This document shows positions 43,619 to 52,492 of a stretch of 64,000 nucleotides of DNA, piece by piece. The stretch's first letter is position 1, and every line of letters begins with the position of its first letter. The notes below the pieces were generated by a model, which saw only the letters and a program-made list of their open reading frames with translations, searched no databases and was not told the origin of the DNA. A program made the position numbers and the translations under genes. Source of the stretch: Prevotella sp. 10(H) (GTDB taxonomy: Bacteria; Bacteroidota; Bacteroidia; Bacteroidales; Dysgonomonadaceae); the NCBI RefSeq assembly GCF_000711235.1, contig NZ_JOMI01000009.1, positions 310,001-374,000 on the forward strand. Direction: 5' to 3'.

Positions 43619-46600
43619 TTAAAAGTTTAACTGAACATTGAATCCCACATATCTGATAGAAGGTGAATTGATGTCTTCGGTATCGCGGTCAGGATCGGAA
43701 AACCTGAAATCTTTCGTCCAGATTAATAGGTTTTGCCCTACAAGAGATATATCAGCTCCTTTGAGTTTTACCTTTTCGCAGATACTTGCCGGTAAAGAAT
43801 ATCCTATCGATAATTCTCTGAGTTTAAAGAATGTTTTCTTATCCAGTATGTTACGCCTGTTGCTCATATAATAATTACGCATATATGTTTCGTATGATAC
43901 TTCTACATCGTTAGGGACAAACACGCGTGTATCCTTGGTGATATTTCCATCTGAGTCATACTCTACGGTTCCAGAATCAATCTTAACACCTTGCCCTATA
44001 TAATTTTTCATTCCGTTTACTACTTCATCATATCTCCATTGATTGTCGGAATCTATGTGGCGTCCTGCATGCCATAATCTTTGATCCATATAGTTGAACA
44101 TCACACCACCTATACGTCCGTCTATTGACATATTAAACCTGAAATTTTTGAATTTGACGGAGTTGCTCCATCCAAAAATCCAGTCCGGATTTGTATGTCC
44201 TGCAAACGATGGATAGTCACTAACTTTAGGCATACCATTGTAATGGATTATGTTTCCGTCCGGGTCTCTTTCCCATTCGTACATATCCAGCCACCACCAG
44301 CTGGCCCCGTCGTGTACCCAAGGTTTCTTTGTAGAATACTCTTCATCCACTTTGTGATAGTAATAGCGGTCCAATGCCCAGTTTATACCCGAATTCCAAG
44401 TCCAGTCCTTTGTTTTTATGATATCACCGCTTATAGCAACTTCAAAGCCCCGGCTCAATTGCTCTTCGCCGTAATTGATAAGTGTTGATCCGAAGCCGGT
44501 AGCAGAACTCATCCGTGCATGAGTTTGCAAATCATATTCTTTTTTTCTGTAATATGCGAAGTCGAATTTCAATCTGTTATCGAAGAAATGCATACTTGTT
44601 CCTAATTCGAATGCTTCAGTCGATTTTGGACGTAAAGTGACGTCACGGATTGATTTCGGATAGAATGCCGCTTTCTGAAGCCCCCAATATTTATCCGAAA
44701 TACTGTATGTCTGATTGATTTCATATACTTCTGCCGGATGTTTTGTCTGTGACCACGAAGCCCTGATTTTCCAGAAATCCGCCCATTTAGGCATCGGTAA
44801 AAATTCAGACATGATAACACTTCCCGATACCGACGGGTAGAAAAAAGATTGTTCGGATTCGTCGAGAGTCGATACCCAGTCGTTACGTCCTGTAAATTCT
44901 AGGAACACTCTACTTTTCCACGAACCGCCTACCTTTCCATAGAAACTGTTGATCTGGCGCTTTTTCACGGATGAAGATGTGCTTGCAGGGTCTATAGACG
45001 ATTTTAGAGAATAATAACCCGGTAGCATCAATCCGTTTTCGGTTGAAGAGAAATGTCCATCCTGCTCATAGAAGTTAATTGCCCCACCAAAGAAACTATC
45101 TATATTGAAATCACCGACATTCCGATTAACCATGGCAATCATATCACCATTTACACTATATCCCGTATTGTTTGTTATCGAGTACGAGCCTTCTTTCTTA
45201 GCGCGGGAACTTAGAGCCTGACGCGATTCTACACGGTTACGATACATGTCTACCCCGACACGGGTAACCAATTTAAACCATTTTGTAAAATCATAGCTCA
45301 CATTGGCATAACTGTTGGTATAGTCGTAGTGAGAAGGATTTACCCTTTCGTGAGCAAGAAAATAAGGATTATCGTACCAATCGGGATCCATCCAGTTTTG
45401 TTCAACATCGGTCTTGCCTTCTTTCCAGTAATTTTTATAATCGCGAATATCATACTCGGCACCTGTCCACAACATCAGGTTATAGAGATAACTTCCTTTT
45501 CCGTATCCTGTACCGTTAGTATTGGTATGGTATCGTTTGTTATAAGTAATACCTGCATCCATGCTGAGTTTTTGCCATTCCAGATTTCCGGCTACAGAGA
45601 ATGTGAATTTATTCTGTTTTGCATTCGGAAACTGTCCTTTATTATAAACATGGGTCAAGGATGTCCTGAAATTACCATACTTTCCTTTTTGCGTAACACT
45701 TATATTATTGTTGGTGACAAATGCTGCTTCTGTAAAATTCTTTATATTGTCTTTGCCTTTAGAGACCAATTCCATTTCTTCCAGTTCGTAGGTATATGGA
45801 TTATATTGTTTTGCAGTGCGGCCGATGTCCAGTTTGTCGCCCCATACGTAGTCTCCGGGTGCATAACGACCTCCCGAACCAGAGCTGTAGGATGTCTGTA
45901 CTTCCGGGAATTTCAGATAACCTGCATGAAACATGGTATTACTATTAACTGATATGTTAAGGCCTTCCTTGCTGTTTTTCCCATTTTTTGTGGTTACCAT
46001 GACAGCGCCACTGGCACCTTTCGATCCGTAAAGAGCCGATGCAGTGGCTCCTTTCAGGATGTCGATAGATTCTATATCATCGGCGGCTATATCACTCAGG
46101 CTTATATTGTAAAAAGGAACTCCATCTACAACAATAAGCGGAGAATAACCACGTAATTCTATACTAGGCGCGGCAGCAAATTCAGTACTGTTTTTTACAT
46201 TCAATCCCGCAACCTTTCCGGTAAGTGAAGTAGCAAAATTGACTCCTTTTACATTGGTTAGGTCTTCTCCTTTCACTTTCTGTACAGAGTAGCCCAGGGC
46301 TTTTTCTTCTCTCTTAATACCGAGAGCCGTAACTACTACTTCATCCAACAATTTCGGATTTTCTTTCAATACAATTTTGTAATAGTCCTGAGCCGTTACT
46401 TTTATTGTCTGCGTAGTGTATCCGATATAAGAAATAATAAGGGTAGCTCCTTCAGGAACATTCAGGGTGAACTGGCCGTCTATATTTGTTATATTACCTA
46501 TCTTCTGGCCTTCTACAGTAACATTCGCCCCGATAATAGCTTCACCGGCCTCATCGACTACCAATCCGGTAATTTTGCGGGCATATTGCACAAATGCATC

Positions 46601-46999
46601 CTGCTCGGCTTTATCGAGAATTCCTTTTTTTGACAGAATAATATTTTTGTCAAGTATTTTATAAGTAACATCTGTACCTGCAAATACTTCATTTAAGATC
46701 TGGAATACATTCTTATTGTGAACATTTACAGATACAACACGCTTAACATCTATCTGGTTATCATAGAAAAATGTCATTTTAGTTTCAGATTCTATCTGAT
46801 TCAATACATCTTGTACTTTGACATTCTCCATCTTCAGGGACAAACTTGTTTTTTGCGCATAACTATTTGTAGCATAGCTCATAAGTGCAAAAAAAGAAAG
46901 GAAAAAGCATAAGAGTTTCATAGTTAGTGGTAGTTTAAGGGAAATGTTGAGGATCTTTTTTAAAATCCACACAGTTTGGTAACAAAGATTATTTGTCAT
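43619..46999 (-). CDS. SusC/RagA TonB-linked outer-membrane transporter with STN signalling domain
   Basis: A 1126-residue protein. A long signal region ends SYAQ (about 49). An STN domain follows (SLKMENVKVQDVLNQIE), then a carboxypeptidase-regulatory-like domain (KITGLVVDEAGEAIIGANV), the TonB-box/plug (LDEVVVTALGIKREEKALGY) and a C-terminal barrel ending in an aromatic strand VGFNVQLNF. The STN domain signals transport to a FecR anti-sigma, which is encoded next door at 47173. It imports the ligand delivered by the SusD-like protein. The start at 46999 is kept because long basic N-termini are usual in such transducers; Met27 is the alternative. Confidence 0.94.
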   Translation of the reverse strand: MTNNLCYQTVWILKKILNISLKLPLTMKLLCFFLSFFALMSYATNSYAQKTSLSLKMENVKVQDVLNQIESETKMTFFYDNQIDVKRVVSVNVHNKNVFQILNEVFAGTDVTYKILDKNIILSKKGILDKAEQDAFVQYARKITGLVVDEAGEAIIGANVTVEGQKIGNITNIDGQFTLNVPEGATLIISYIGYTTQTIKVTAQDYYKIVLKENPKLLDEVVVTALGIKREEKALGYSVQKVKGEDLTNVKGVNFATSLTGKVAGLNVKNSTEFAAAPSIELRGYSPLIVVDGVPFYNISLSDIAADDIESIDILKGATASALYGSKGASGAVMVTTKNGKNSKEGLNISVNSNTMFHAGYLKFPEVQTSYSSGSGGRYAPGDYVWGDKLDIGRTAKQYNPYTYELEEMELVSKGKDNIKNFTEAAFVTNNNISVTQKGKYGNFRTSLTHVYNKGQFPNAKQNKFTFSVAGNLEWQKLSMDAGITYNKRYHTNTNGTGYGKGSYLYNLMLWTGAEYDIRDYKNYWKEGKTDVEQNWMDPDWYDNPYFLAHERVNPSHYDYTNSYANVSYDFTKWFKLVTRVGVDMYRNRVESRQALSSRAKKEGSYSITNNTGYSVNGDMIAMVNRNVGDFNIDSFFGGAINFYEQDGHFSSTENGLMLPGYYSLKSSIDPASTSSSVKKRQINSFYGKVGGSWKSRVFLEFTGRNDWVSTLDESEQSFFYPSVSGSVIMSEFLPMPKWADFWKIRASWSQTKHPAEVYEINQTYSISDKYWGLQKAAFYPKSIRDVTLRPKSTEAFELGTSMHFFDNRLKFDFAYYRKKEYDLQTHARMSSATGFGSTLINYGEEQLSRGFEVAISGDIIKTKDWTWNSGINWALDRYYYHKVDEEYSTKKPWVHDGASWWWLDMYEWERDPDGNIIHYNGMPKVSDYPSFAGHTNPDWIFGWSNSVKFKNFRFNMSIDGRIGGVMFNYMDQRLWHAGRHIDSDNQWRYDEVVNGMKNYIGQGVKIDSGTVEYDSDGNITKDTRVFVPNDVEVSYETYMRNYYMSNRRNILDKKTFFKLRELSIGYSLPASICEKVKLKGADISLVGQNLLIWTKDFRFSDPDRDTEDINSPSIRYVGFNVQLNF

Positions 47000-47061
47000 A
47001 ACTTTAAATGTTTTTGGTTATAAATCGTTTATTTAAACTTATTGAATAAGCTTTATAACTT

Positions 47062-47097
47062 GTATACGAGGAAATACAGCAATATTTTCTCGTATAC
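47062..47097. other. Hairpin between fecR and susC
   Basis: GTATACGAG (47062-47070) pairs perfectly with 47089-47097, with AAAT/ATTT extending it after one mismatch. A six-T run follows only on the plus strand, so for the minus-strand transcript it is not a classical terminator. It may be a stabilising 5' structure for the susC mRNA or a processing site that uncouples transporter from anti-sigma expression. Confidence 0.6.
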
Positions 47098-47172
47098 TTT
47101 TTTCTAAGGTGACCTTGGTGTGTGTGTTTTCATATTTACTATAATTTTAAGGTGGAAAAAAGGTTAATTCAT

Positions 47173-48195
47173 TTAATATAATTCTATAGTTTGTTTTTTG
47201 GTTAATGTATCTTTTGGTTCAGATTGTTTTGCTTCGACAACATATTGTATTCCGGATGAAAAACGAAGATGTTCTAATATTCTGAATAGGTATTGCCCTT
47301 CGAAAGTACCTGTATAGTGATGCTGCTTCAGCTTCTCGTTTTTAATGACAAATTGAACATCGAACCTTCTGGAAAGCTGCATTAATACTTCTTCTAAAGG
47401 TGTATCCCGTAAAACTATTCTGCCGTCCTTCCATGCAATATCGGTATCTACTATACACGCCTGTCCTTTGATAGTTTTATTGTTTTTATCGAATACAACC
47501 TTTTGGTCGGGAATAACATTTACCTTTTTTCGTTGATTGGCTGCATTGTTATAAGCCATAGTTACACTTCCCGAAACTAATGTTAGTGCCGTGAAATCAT
47601 CGTCGGGATATGCTACCAGATTAAATTCTGTTCCTGTAACTTCTACCTGTACTGCATCTTTTGTATTCACAATAAAGGGCTTATCAGCCTTTTTAACTTC
47701 AAAATAGCCTTCACCTTCCAAACTAACAGTACGGGTTTTTTCATCGAATTTATTCGGATATTTTAAAACTGAACCCGAATTAAGAAAGATTTTTGTACCG
47801 TCCGGCGTATACAGGGATGCGGTCATTCCGGAAGTCACTTTAACTTCTATATATTCTAATGGCTCGTTGTCGGATAATAAAATGTAAGATAAAGCTCCTA
47901 TCAGAGGAATGAGTAGAAATGCAGCTACCTTTTGTAGACGTTGTAGCAGAATTCTACGTTTTTTACTTTTTAGTTTTGTATTAAATGTATCCAATGCATA
48001 TTCACCGTCTATAGATTGTATGGTATTAGCCGTATCTGATGCAAGGTATATGTAATATATATCTTTAGCAATTTTCTTATTTTTTTCAGATTCCAGAATC
48101 CATCTTTCTACAGCCTCTCTCTCATCAACAGGGAGATTTCCTTCAAAATACCGGAGAAGATCAGATTCTATTTGCTCTTTATATGGGTCTTTCAT
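47173..48195 (-). CDS. FecR-type anti-sigma factor
   Basis: A 340-residue inner-membrane protein. The N-terminal cytoplasmic part, about 85 residues, would hold the sigma factor. One transmembrane helix (AAFLLIPLIGALSYILL, about 90-106) precedes the periplasmic FecR domain (VKVTSGMTASLYTPDGTKIFLNS; GEGYFEVKKADKPFIV) and a DUF4974-like C-terminus (DTPLEEVLMQLSRRFDVQF). It transmits the transport signal from the STN domain of the SusC protein to the divergent sigma factor. It lies between the two genes, which supports one trans-envelope circuit. Confidence 0.93.
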   Translation of the reverse strand: MKDPYKEQIESDLLRYFEGNLPVDEREAVERWILESEKNKKIAKDIYYIYLASDTANTIQSIDGEYALDTFNTKLKSKKRRILLQRLQKVAAFLLIPLIGALSYILLSDNEPLEYIEVKVTSGMTASLYTPDGTKIFLNSGSVLKYPNKFDEKTRTVSLEGEGYFEVKKADKPFIVNTKDAVQVEVTGTEFNLVAYPDDDFTALTLVSGSVTMAYNNAANQRKKVNVIPDQKVVFDKNNKTIKGQACIVDTDIAWKDGRIVLRDTPLEEVLMQLSRRFDVQFVIKNEKLKQHHYTGTFEGQYLFRILEHLRFSSGIQYVVEAKQSEPKDTLTKKQTIELY

Positions 48196-48262
48196 ATTAT
48201 TCTTTTTATATATGGCAATCCTAAGATAAAATATCCTAACCGGATTTTCATTTTTTTTTAAT

Positions 48263-48270
48263 TATCTTTG
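48263..48270 (+). promoter_or_regulatory. Candidate -7 element of the ECF sigma gene
   Basis: TATCTTTG fits TAnnTTTG exactly, 29 bases before the ATG. Upstream is a T-run with TTTC rather than TTTG near -33. Confidence 0.5.
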
Positions 48271-48299
48271 GTTTATCATGAAAAAACACAACTGATACT

Positions 48300-48875
48300 A
48301 TGTATAACAACGAATCCGACGAAGACTTATTAACATTGGTAAAAGGCGGAAACAAAAAAGCTTTTGATGCTTTCTTTTTGCGTTATTATGCTTCCTTATG
48401 TGCTTATGCGAAACAATATGTAAAAGCTGAGGATACGCATGAGGCTGTTCAGGATGTAATGATGTGGGTATGGGAAAATAGTGAAAATATCAAAATATCG
48501 CAGTCTGTACGTAGTTATATATTTGGTGCGGTGAGGTATAAGTGCCTGAATATTATCAACAGTAATTCTACGAAGAAAAGGGCGATGAATATCTTACATG
48601 AAGAAATGATGGATATATACGAATCTCCCGATTTTTATATATTACAAGACCTTACAGAAAAAATTGAAGATGCAATAAACAATTTACCCGATTTGTATCG
48701 GGAAGCATTTATCAAAAACCGGTTTGAAAATAAAACTTATCAGCAAATAGCAACTGAACTCGGCGTATCACCTAAAACTATAGATTATAGAATACAACAG
48801 GCATTGAAGATTTTAAGAGTTAGCCTTAGAGAATATTTGCCTTTACTTTCCTTTTGGCTATTTACCGATTTGTAA
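48300..48875 (+). CDS. ECF RNA polymerase sigma factor (Bacteroidetes SusCD-linked type)
   Basis: A 191-residue sigma factor. Region 2 includes FDAFFLRYYASLCAYAKQYV and AVQDVMMWVWEN. Region 4 is NLPDLYREAFIKNRFENKTYQQIA then VSPKTIDYRIQQALK. It would direct RNA polymerase to the susC promoter once FecR lets it go. Unusually it is divergent from the fecR gene, with 104 bases between them, instead of preceding it in one operon. The C-terminal tail LPLLSFWLF is hydrophobic. Confidence 0.93.
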   Translation: MYNNESDEDLLTLVKGGNKKAFDAFFLRYYASLCAYAKQYVKAEDTHEAVQDVMMWVWENSENIKISQSVRSYIFGAVRYKCLNIINSNSTKKRAMNILHEEMMDIYESPDFYILQDLTEKIEDAINNLPDLYREAFIKNRFENKTYQQIATELGVSPKTIDYRIQQALKILRVSLREYLPLLSFWLFTDL

Positions 48876-48894
48876 ACCATTATGAAATTAAAAT

Positions 48895-48930
48895 GCTATG
48901 ATTCAAACTTGATAAAGTTCAAATCATAGC
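48895..48930. terminator. Stem-loop between convergent sigma and DUF3863-type genes
   Basis: GCTATGATT (48895-48903) pairs with AATCATAGC (48922-48930), with a further AACTT/AAGTT after two mismatches. It lies between convergent gene ends and lacks a long T-run, so it would be a weak terminator used from either side. Confidence 0.5.
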
Positions 48931-48979
48931 AAATTTCTAACAAACTAAAGTTCTCTACCCTTTCGAACGTTGATTCACA

Positions 48980-50350
48980 TTAATAACTAATATATTCTCC
49001 TCTATGCCTGTCGTTATTGAACAGATAAGGATAATATTTCTTTATTAAGGTTATGGCTTGTGGTGAAAGATCATTAATTAATTTTGGTTTGTCCTGAGGG
49101 CGGGTTCCTTTTTGGTTGATATCCCCCATTAAGCTCCACTTCCTAGTCATATCTGTAGGTTCTTGTGCTTTGAGATTGTAATTGGTAAAGTCTATGACGT
49201 ATTCTTTTCCCCAATTCTTCTGCCAGTCCTTTATCAAAGCCAGTCTGAAATCCTTATTCATAAACCAGTACATTTTTAGGTTACTATCAGAACCTCCAAT
49301 CCCCGAACCTTTTTGTTCGAAACGATAATTGAAAGAATTATCCTTGTAATGTTCTCTCCACAGCAATCCGAAGTCACCTTGAGTGATAAGCTTTACATCA
49401 GGCCAGTTTCGCTTTATTTCATTAACCAAATCTTTCAGACCATCATTAGGTAAGCTCTGTTCCCAGCAGGTTGTTACCCAAGCAAACCCGTTCAGGTCAA
49501 AGCCTTTGTCGAAGTGAATTGCCGCTGAATGCATCATTTGAGTCAAACCTGTCAGTTTCCCATATGCAAAGATTGTTTCAATAGGAGTAACGCCCATCCG
49601 GCTGTTAAATCCGCCCTCAAATCCCGGTCTTCTGGCAGCTAGAAAATCAAGTGTCCAACCATCGAGATTCACACAGTCTATAAAATCGCTTTTACCTTGC
49701 GCCGGTTTGCAGAAATGCTCTTTCGAAGGATAAAAAGGATATGAAACAGCTCCATCACCATCCTGATTGTCAATTGAAAACTGGCTGAAAATGTTACCCT
49801 GACATACATGTATACCCTCCTTTTCGGCTAAATATTGCTGGTTTTCGGCAGCCAGGAATCCAGCAAGTACGCTTTTAGGGCGGAAGCCGTTACCTACCAT
49901 TTTACTTACTTTTGCCAGACCATCGTGCAAATCCTTGTTTACCTGTTCGCGGGTATTGTATGCATTTGCAAAATATGCGCCCGGAATGAAAGTAATATCG
50001 TCTCCGTATTTGTGATGATACTCTACTACCAGTCTGCGTATTTCTTTATAATTTTCTGCTGGATCGTCTAATGCCAACCAGCTGAAAGCCCATGTAATAC
50101 TTGCTTCGGGCAGTTCTGAGGCTATCGCCTCGCGAAATGCTTTCACCTTTTCGGGAGTATGGAGATGACGCTCGTCCCGGCCTTCATTTCTATCGCGGGC
50201 TACTTCAATCTGGTTTACCCTTATAATGGTATTTATCGTTAAAAAACGATGTCCCATCAATTGGGTCGGTTTTTCCTGTGCATTGCTTTTAAGTATAAAA
50301 TTTACTAGAAAGATAACTAGTAAAATTGCAGTTACATTTGTTTTTTTCAT
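48980..50350 (-). CDS. Secreted DUF3863/DUF3864-like protein of the second SusCD locus
   Basis: A 456-residue protein with a Sec signal ending SNAQ. The start GHRFLTINTIIRVNQIEVARD, ITWAFSWLALDD and DITFIPGAYFANAYNTRE correspond to what I recall as DUF3863/DUF3864 proteins of Bacteroides. WVTTCWEQSLPNDGL and VKLITQGDFGLLWREHY suggest a barrel-type carbohydrate-active fold, possibly a polysaccharide-deacetylase relative, but no catalytic set is obvious. It follows susD after a 17-pair hairpin. Probably acts on the glycan bound by the SusD protein; activity unknown. Confidence 0.6.
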   Translation of the reverse strand: MKKTNVTAILLVIFLVNFILKSNAQEKPTQLMGHRFLTINTIIRVNQIEVARDRNEGRDERHLHTPEKVKAFREAIASELPEASITWAFSWLALDDPAENYKEIRRLVVEYHHKYGDDITFIPGAYFANAYNTREQVNKDLHDGLAKVSKMVGNGFRPKSVLAGFLAAENQQYLAEKEGIHVCQGNIFSQFSIDNQDGDGAVSYPFYPSKEHFCKPAQGKSDFIDCVNLDGWTLDFLAARRPGFEGGFNSRMGVTPIETIFAYGKLTGLTQMMHSAAIHFDKGFDLNGFAWVTTCWEQSLPNDGLKDLVNEIKRNWPDVKLITQGDFGLLWREHYKDNSFNYRFEQKGSGIGGSDSNLKMYWFMNKDFRLALIKDWQKNWGKEYVIDFTNYNLKAQEPTDMTRKWSLMGDINQKGTRPQDKPKLINDLSPQAITLIKKYYPYLFNNDRHRGEYISY

Positions 50351-50381
50351 TTTCGTTAATGTATAAATAAATCATCTATTT

Positions 50382-50425
50382 CTTAAACGGTTTTGCAGAA
50401 TACGGATCCTGCAAAACCGTTTAAG
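50382..50425 (-). other. 17-pair perfect hairpin between susD and the DUF3863-type gene
   Basis: CTTAAACGGTTTTGCAG (50382-50398) pairs with 50409-50425 without mismatch around a 10-base loop. No T-run follows on the minus strand. It is placed where SusC/SusD mRNA would be protected from 3' decay while downstream enzyme expression drops, a common layout of such operons. Confidence 0.75.
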
Positions 50426-50474
50426 ATATCAAACAAGATCATTATGTATGTACATCTCTTCTGTATTATACATC

Positions 50475-52481
50475 CTAATTGATAGCACCCTGATTAGCCT
50501 CAATCGGCCATCCCGGATTTTGATATATAGGAGAAGTAGAAACATCATTAGACTGAGAGGTAATTAAAAAATGCTGTATATGAATAGGTGACAGATAATG
50601 TGCCATTGCCCATTTATAACCACCTACGACCAATGATTTTGATGAAATTTCGTATGGACGGAGATATTCGCTTAATGTTGGTGACGAAACATTTGCTGCA
50701 GTGTTATCCAATCCATAACTAAGTATAGTTTTACCCTCCTTATCATTATACCATTCTTTCATAGGTCCCCATAACTTAAATCCTTCGATATGATACGGTG
50801 TTGAAATCATCTGGTCCATAGCCCTCCATCTTTTCAAATCCATATATCGTAATCCTTCGGCTATAAGTTCCGAGCGGCGTTCTCTGCGTATATTATACAG
50901 AGTAGGATTGATAAGTTGATTGCCCGAATAAGCCCCCCAATCGTATTTTGCCTCCTCACTCATATTGGTGGCGGCAATTGTTTTAGTATAATCAGGGTCA
51001 ACTTTGGCTCTGTTCCTTATTTTTTTCCAATAACCATCAGCCTTACCATCGATTGTCCCATTTTTCTCATAACATGCTTCCATATAATTCAGGTATGCTT
51101 CAACCGCCCTGAAAGCAATACTTGCTGTATATGACGCTGTACTACCGCAATGTTTTGCATCGTAATTATTCCCTTTTCTTAAAACGTAACCTGTCGGAAA
51201 AGAATAAGCATAATTCCTGTTAGTAATATTAGGAATAATTTCGATAGGTGTTGCATGTGTTCCTTCGCTCGATTCGTATAATACATTTATTTGTCCCGGT
51301 TCTTTCAAGAATAACCATAAACGGCCATCCCTGTTCTTTCTTACATCCGATATATAATCATCACCGCTATAACCTGCTCCGGGAGCGTATATAGGTAAGC
51401 CATTCGCCATTAGATATGAATTAACCATACCTCTCGTTGTGCCGACGTCACCATTTCCAAGTTGTGCTTGTTGTACTGCTCCATGTACGAGTCCAAGCCC
51501 CTTATCATATCGCCGCCACAATAATACTTCGTCATATCCGGACAAATCCTCCGAACCGAACATATCATGATATGGATTGACTGGATCGGATACACTCTGC
51601 TGCAGTACACCGTTATTCTCTACCAGTTCTATTTTATCTGCCACTGCTGAAGCTGCACTCATTGCCTCAGTAAGGAAAAAATCTATTTCATTATCAATAC
51701 TGCCTGAAGGAAATGTATAGCCCGAATTATAATCTTTTTTTGCACCCGGCCAATCTTTACCGTTAGGAACAAATGCCGTATTCTTGAAATATTTTAGCCA
51801 AGTACCTTCGAATAAGGCCGCCCGCGATTTGAATAGTTGGGCGCTCGGTTTTGAAATACGGTTTCTACCTCCGGGAGCATCATCGAGTAACAAAGTGATA
51901 GCATTGTCCAGATCGGAAATGATAAAACGTGCAACTTCATTTCTAGGCGACCTTTTGCTGGCCTCGATCAAAGGCGCTTTTTCATCGGGTAATACAGTCG
52001 TTATAATCGGATAGTCACCGAATTTTTGTAATTTATCAAAGTAAGCCAATGCTCTTAGAAAATGCATTTCGCCAATATAATGTTTGATATTATCCGGATT
52101 GCCGCTTATACTTCCTTCTTCATACTTTGGCATTACTTTATCAAAAAAATAATTGCAACTGAATATTTTAGAAAACTCCCAGTCTCCGCCGTTTACTTCC
52201 ACTTTCCATTGTCCCGGTACATACCTGTTATCGTAATTTCTTTCCGCCATATTATCAGTATGCTTGTCCATGTCGAAAATGCCGTAATTACCAGACATAC
52301 TGTGAGATAAAATTAAGTCGGGATACAAGCCATTAGCATAGGCGGCCAATTGTGATTCTTCCGTCAAATAAACTTCAGGAGTTATCTGAGAAAGGGGTTC
52401 TTTGTCCAGAAAATCATTACAGCCAATGAGGGTAGTTATAATGAATATACTAACTATGTATTTTAATATATGTTTTTTCAT
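50475..52481 (-). CDS. SusD/RagB family nutrient-binding lipoprotein
   Basis: A 668-residue lipoprotein. Lipobox TLIGC is followed by NDFLDKEPLSQITPEVYLTE, the standard SusD/RagB N-terminus. HFLRALAYFDKLQKFGDYPII (about 130-150) is the conserved TPR helix pair. YNIRRERRSELIAEGLRYMDLKRW near residue 530 is the family's C-terminal hallmark (read in adjoining parts). It binds glycan at the surface with the SusC protein encoded 11 bases upstream. Large size suggests a bulky glycan ligand. Confidence 0.95.
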   Translation of the reverse strand: MKKHILKYIVSIFIITTLIGCNDFLDKEPLSQITPEVYLTEESQLAAYANGLYPDLILSHSMSGNYGIFDMDKHTDNMAERNYDNRYVPGQWKVEVNGGDWEFSKIFSCNYFFDKVMPKYEEGSISGNPDNIKHYIGEMHFLRALAYFDKLQKFGDYPIITTVLPDEKAPLIEASKRSPRNEVARFIISDLDNAITLLLDDAPGGRNRISKPSAQLFKSRAALFEGTWLKYFKNTAFVPNGKDWPGAKKDYNSGYTFPSGSIDNEIDFFLTEAMSAASAVADKIELVENNGVLQQSVSDPVNPYHDMFGSEDLSGYDEVLLWRRYDKGLGLVHGAVQQAQLGNGDVGTTRGMVNSYLMANGLPIYAPGAGYSGDDYISDVRKNRDGRLWLFLKEPGQINVLYESSEGTHATPIEIIPNITNRNYAYSFPTGYVLRKGNNYDAKHCGSTASYTASIAFRAVEAYLNYMEACYEKNGTIDGKADGYWKKIRNRAKVDPDYTKTIAATNMSEEAKYDWGAYSGNQLINPTLYNIRRERRSELIAEGLRYMDLKRWRAMDQMISTPYHIEGFKLWGPMKEWYNDKEGKTILSYGLDNTAANVSSPTLSEYLRPYEISSKSLVVGGYKWAMAHYLSPIHIQHFLITSQSNDVSTSPIYQNPGWPIEANQGAIN

Positions 52482-52492
52482 TATTCTTCGAA

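Noticed and set aside
45329-45952. A 207-codon plus-strand frame opposite susC
   Set aside because: Cys/Ile-rich translation antisense to a clear SusC barrel, with no family features; a shadow of the real gene.
48278-48295. A five-codon upstream frame (ATG to TGA) just before the sigma gene
   Set aside because: Too short and A-rich to distinguish from chance.
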